DNA of 64,000 bases from Nonlabens antarcticus (GTDB lineage: Bacteria; Bacteroidota; Bacteroidia; Flavobacteriales; Flavobacteriaceae): positions 558,001-622,000 of the forward strand of contig NZ_JADFCO010000066.1 in the NCBI RefSeq assembly GCF_015356755.1, read 5' to 3'. Position 1 is the stretch's first letter; every line of letters starts with the position of its first letter. A model generated the notes under the pieces. It made no database searches. It saw only the letters and a program-made list of their open reading frames with translations, and was not told the DNA's origin. The position numbers and the translations under genes were made by a program. Positions 60,927 through 64,000 of this stretch are shown here, piece after piece.

Positions 60927-63389
60927 ATGTATAAAAAAATTATTCTAGCTACAATTCTCTCTGGTACACTGGCTTTTTCAGGTTGTAAATCCAATAAATC
61001 AGTTGCTTCCTCATCTAAGTCTGAGTCCGCTAAATCAAAGGATAAGGAATCCGGGATGAAATCTTACGATAAAGTAATTACCAAAGAGGCCATTACTGAT
61101 GAAGGACTTTTCAAGGTTCATAAGATCGACGACAAATATTTTTATGAAATTCCCAACATCGTCTTGAAAAAGGATATGTTGTTGGTAAGTCGTATTTCTC
61201 AAATCCCATCAAACTTAGGTGGTGGCTACTTGAATGCCGGAAGTAAAACAAATGAGCAAGTGGTCGCTTGGGAGCGCTTTCAAGATAAAATATTATTAAA
61301 AGTCAAGTCGTATTCTGAAGTTGCATTAGATTCCACAGCAGCCATTGGAAATTCAGTTAAGGTAAATAATTACGAGCCTACACTATATGCGTTTGACATA
61401 CTCGCTGTAAACCCAGATTCTACGGGAACTGTTATTGATGTGACTAAATTCTTTAGTTCAGATATTCCAGCCTTGAGTGGTTTAAGTTCTGGTCTTCGTT
61501 CCTCTTATAAAGTTCGCAACCTTGATAGCGATCGCAGCTTTATCAATTCCATGAAAAGCTTTCCAGAAAATATAGAAGTGAAACAAGACTTCACGTATAA
61601 TGCGTCTGAGCCACCTTCCAATGGATCAGTAGGTTCTATAAGTTTACAAATGAATCAGTCCATGATCTTGCTGCCAGCAGTTCCAATGGAGCCGCGATTG
61701 AATGATCCTAGAGTGGGCTTTTTTACGGTAGGTCAGATTGATTATGCTAGTGCAGCTTTAAAAGCAGATCAAAAAACATACATCCGCCGTTGGAAACTTG
61801 AGCCAAAAGATCCAGAAGCCAATGCTAGGGGAGAATTGGTAGAGCCCATCAAACCAATTGTTTATTATATCGACCCTGGAACACCAGAAAATCTAAAAGA
61901 ATATATTAAACAAGGAATAGAAGACTGGCAAGGACCATTTGAAACGGCCGGTTTTAAAAATGCCATCATTGCTAAAGATGCTCCAACAATGGAAGAGGAT
62001 CCTGAATTTAGTCCAGAAGACATCAGGTATTCCGTTGTACGTTATGTGGCAAGTACTACTAGAAATGCGGTTGGGCCTAGCGTAAGCGACCCCAGATCTG
62101 GAGAAATTATTGAGAGTGATATTATCTGGTATCACAACCATTTGAGATCCTATAGAAACCGTTATTTATTAGAAACTGGTGCTGCAAATCCTAGTGCTAG
62201 AACACTAGATACAAAACCAGAAGAAATAGGAGAAATGATGCGTCAGGTAATTGCTCATGAGATAGGTCACGCACTAGGTTTTCCACACAACATGGCTGCT
62301 AGTTACGCTTATGAAGTAGAAAATTATAGAGATGGTGATTTTACACAAGAAAATGGTATTGCTGCAAGTCTCATGGATTATGCACGCTACAATTATATAG
62401 CACAACCTGGAGATGAGAATATTCGCTTTGTTCGTCAAATGGGTCCTTATGATCATTATGCGACCAACTGGGGATACCGTGTGATTCCTAACGCAGCAAC
62501 ACCTGAAGATGAAGTCTCAACTTTAAACAAATGGATTCTTGAAAAAGCAGACGATCCTCGTTTCAAATATGGGCGTCAGAGCAGCAGTTTTGATCCGCAG
62601 TCACAGACGGAAGCTATAGGAAATGATCCAGTACGAGCTAGCTCTTACGGAATTAAAAATTTAAAGTATGTTGCTAATAACCTAACAAAATGGACTTCTG
62701 ATAAGACTAATGATTACGATGATTTAGAAGAGTTATATGGTGAAATGTTGGGAGTTTACAGTCGTTATGTAGGTCACGTAATTAGTAATGTGGGCGGTGT
62801 TAAAGAAGATCTTAAGAAGCCAGAGCAATCAGGTGTTGTCTATTCTAACATTGACAAAGACACTCAGAAAGAATCAGTAGAATGGCTTAACAAGAATGTC
62901 TTTGATACTCCAAAATGGTTGATCGATAAAAATATCTTACAGAACATTGACTATGCAGGATATTTTGAAACGATGCGTTCTACTCAAGAACGTCATTTGA
63001 ATAATGTTCTAAGTTTTGATCGCATCGGTAGATTGTTGAATGCCGAAACAGTGAGCACTGATTACTATAGCGCCATAGATTTATTCAGTGATGTGCAAAA
63101 AGGGTTATTCAATGGTAAAGCCAGTACGCTTGATATTTACGAACGTGATTTACAACGCGCATACGTGGATCGTTTGAGTTACTTAATGACCGGAGAATTG
63201 CAACGTGGTCGTGGAGGCGATTATTATGATGTAAGTCAAAGCGATGTGCGATCAATAGTTCGCGGGCAGCTTAAATCACTTCAAAGCCAACTGCGCAGCT
63301 CCATGCGAGGTTCTAGGGATACCGTAACACGTTTTCATTACGATGATCTATTAGCTAGAATCGACATGATTCTGAATCCAGAGAAATAA
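60927..63389 (+). CDS. Large zinc metalloprotease (DUF5117/DUF5118 type) lipoprotein
   Basis: 820 residues. The signal has a lipobox (LSGTLAFSGCKS, Cys 20), then a Ser/Lys-rich linker. The DUF5118/DUF5117 region (about 60-380) begins YDKVITKEAITDEGLFKVHKI and includes WERFQDKILLKVKSYSEV. The catalytic motif is VIAHEIGHALGFPHNM (HExxHxxGxxH) near residue 445, a metzincin-type signature, with SLMDYARYNYIAQPGD as the Met-turn. The C-terminal half (DUF4953-like) is helical. It is probably an outer-membrane-anchored peptidase. It ends before a strong terminator. Confidence 0.92.
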   Translation: MYKKIILATILSGTLAFSGCKSNKSVASSSKSESAKSKDKESGMKSYDKVITKEAITDEGLFKVHKIDDKYFYEIPNIVLKKDMLLVSRISQIPSNLGGGYLNAGSKTNEQVVAWERFQDKILLKVKSYSEVALDSTAAIGNSVKVNNYEPTLYAFDILAVNPDSTGTVIDVTKFFSSDIPALSGLSSGLRSSYKVRNLDSDRSFINSMKSFPENIEVKQDFTYNASEPPSNGSVGSISLQMNQSMILLPAVPMEPRLNDPRVGFFTVGQIDYASAALKADQKTYIRRWKLEPKDPEANARGELVEPIKPIVYYIDPGTPENLKEYIKQGIEDWQGPFETAGFKNAIIAKDAPTMEEDPEFSPEDIRYSVVRYVASTTRNAVGPSVSDPRSGEIIESDIIWYHNHLRSYRNRYLLETGAANPSARTLDTKPEEIGEMMRQVIAHEIGHALGFPHNMAASYAYEVENYRDGDFTQENGIAASLMDYARYNYIAQPGDENIRFVRQMGPYDHYATNWGYRVIPNAATPEDEVSTLNKWILEKADDPRFKYGRQSSSFDPQSQTEAIGNDPVRASSYGIKNLKYVANNLTKWTSDKTNDYDDLEELYGEMLGVYSRYVGHVISNVGGVKEDLKKPEQSGVVYSNIDKDTQKESVEWLNKNVFDTPKWLIDKNILQNIDYAGYFETMRSTQERHLNNVLSFDRIGRLLNAETVSTDYYSAIDLFSDVQKGLFNGKASTLDIYERDLQRAYVDRLSYLMTGELQRGRGGDYYDVSQSDVRSIVRGQLKSLQSQLRSSMRGSRDTVTRFHYDDLLARIDMILNPEK

Positions 63390-63412
63390 TATAAATTACT
63401 GAGTTTAATTTG

Positions 63413-63440
63413 AAAGCAGGCCGCTAGGCCTGCTTTTTTT
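63413..63440 (+). terminator. Intrinsic terminator after the metalloprotease gene
   Basis: AAAGCAGGCC, loop GCTA, GGCCTGCTTT and a T-run, 24 bp past the stop codon. Confidence 0.93.
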
Positions 63441-64000
63441 GTTCAATTAGAATTGGTTTCACAGAATGAATAGAATATGAATAGTAAACTCTCGATAGTA
63501 AGAGCAGTATCTAGGTTCTTTGAGATAACGTAAAGTCAAGTAGATCAATGCAGATTATTATTATATAATTCGTTTTACGTAAAGTTCATCTTTGTTAGTT
63601 TTAGAATCGAGTGCAGTAAATTTTTAAAACAAAACCCACTTTCGAAACCTTAGAGATACAACCTTAGATTGACATTAGGACAAATTTTTACATAAGTAAA
63701 TACAAAACTTTACCGCTTTCAGTTGAATAATAATACCAGTAAAAAATCAAGCCAGAATTATCAATAAACTTTGAGTCTATTCTCCGTTTTAATACTGATG
63801 TATCATTGTGATTAAAGTATTTGAGCAGCAAAGCTCTTACCGTAGAGTCTATTCGTATAGGGTAAAATTGGAGTAAAGAATTTAAGGATCAACATAATAT
63901 TCTCGCGCTCTTGATGTATTTATTAATGGGAACGGAATCATTTTGAAGTAATGAGAGTAACGATAATGTATTTTGCTAATCGTTACATCATAACTAGCAT
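63441..64000. other. Non-coding right end, 560 bp
   Basis: No open frame of note, no palindrome copy and no recognisable promoter, RNA or repeat. The next gene must begin beyond the window. Confidence 0.5.

Overview
The window looks like chromosomal DNA of a marine-type Flavobacteriaceae (Bacteroidota). It is AT-rich. The dnaN promoter and seven other promoters carry the Bacteroidota -7 element TAnnTTTG or close variants. One secreted protease ends in a type IX secretion sorting domain, and the heavy-metal RND pump is fused to its own TolC-like domain, as is common in this phylum. A 20-bp palindrome, TTCGCTTTCGCGAAAGCGAA, recurs at thirteen places (about one per 5 kb), inside and between genes. 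I suspect a Nonlabens/Dokdonia-like genus from the palindrome and gene set, but this is only an impression.

1-1.5 kb: the end of an ATP-grasp ligase, then a decayed type I restriction-modification locus (HTH regulator and HsdM remnants). 1.5-14.2 kb: an OmpR-type response regulator and histidine kinase, followed by envelope genes: three PAP2 phosphatases, a PepSY-like periplasmic protein, a four-fold repeat membrane protein, a nucleotide-sugar epimerase, a GT2 polyprenyl-phosphate glycosyltransferase, a double LAB_N protein and two ArnT-like GT39 transferases. Nearly all these units have tandem 11-bp repeats (consensus CTTTAGAwTTs) ending 5 bp before a -7-like element, an architecture closely resembling the PmrA box. 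I read the block as one PmrAB-like regulon for lipid A or surface-glycolipid remodelling; this is the main discovery here.

14.3-24.5 kb: fasciclin lipoprotein, aldehyde dehydrogenase, PA2169-type protein, VOC protein and a minus-strand drug-type RND efflux operon. 25.0-33.7 kb: a heavy-metal resistance cluster (Cys/His-rich DUF6660-like peptide, CzcA-TolC fusion, adaptor, Fur-family regulator, P1B-type ATPase). 34-40.3 kb: PAS kinase plus receiver protein, a membrane protein gene broken by one in-frame stop, DUF748 protein, VF530 protein, histidine phosphatase.

40.5-48.4 kb: topoisomerase IV genes parE and parC, separated by a lipoprotein and a membrane-anchored coiled-coil Mrr-like nuclease; then mscL. 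49-53.7 kb: small membrane and lipoprotein genes, an XRE regulator facing an M14 peptidase across five copies of a GTTTACA-N2-TGTAAAC operator, an Lrp regulator, DinB and a PfpI/DJ-1 protein. 53.7-64 kb: dnaN, the T9SS subtilase, a GreA-like factor, a conserved unknown, a succinate-semialdehyde-type dehydrogenase, a CPBP protein with an altered motif, a Nudix hydrolase and a large zinc metalloprotease. I saw no tRNA, rRNA, CRISPR array or intact insertion sequence.
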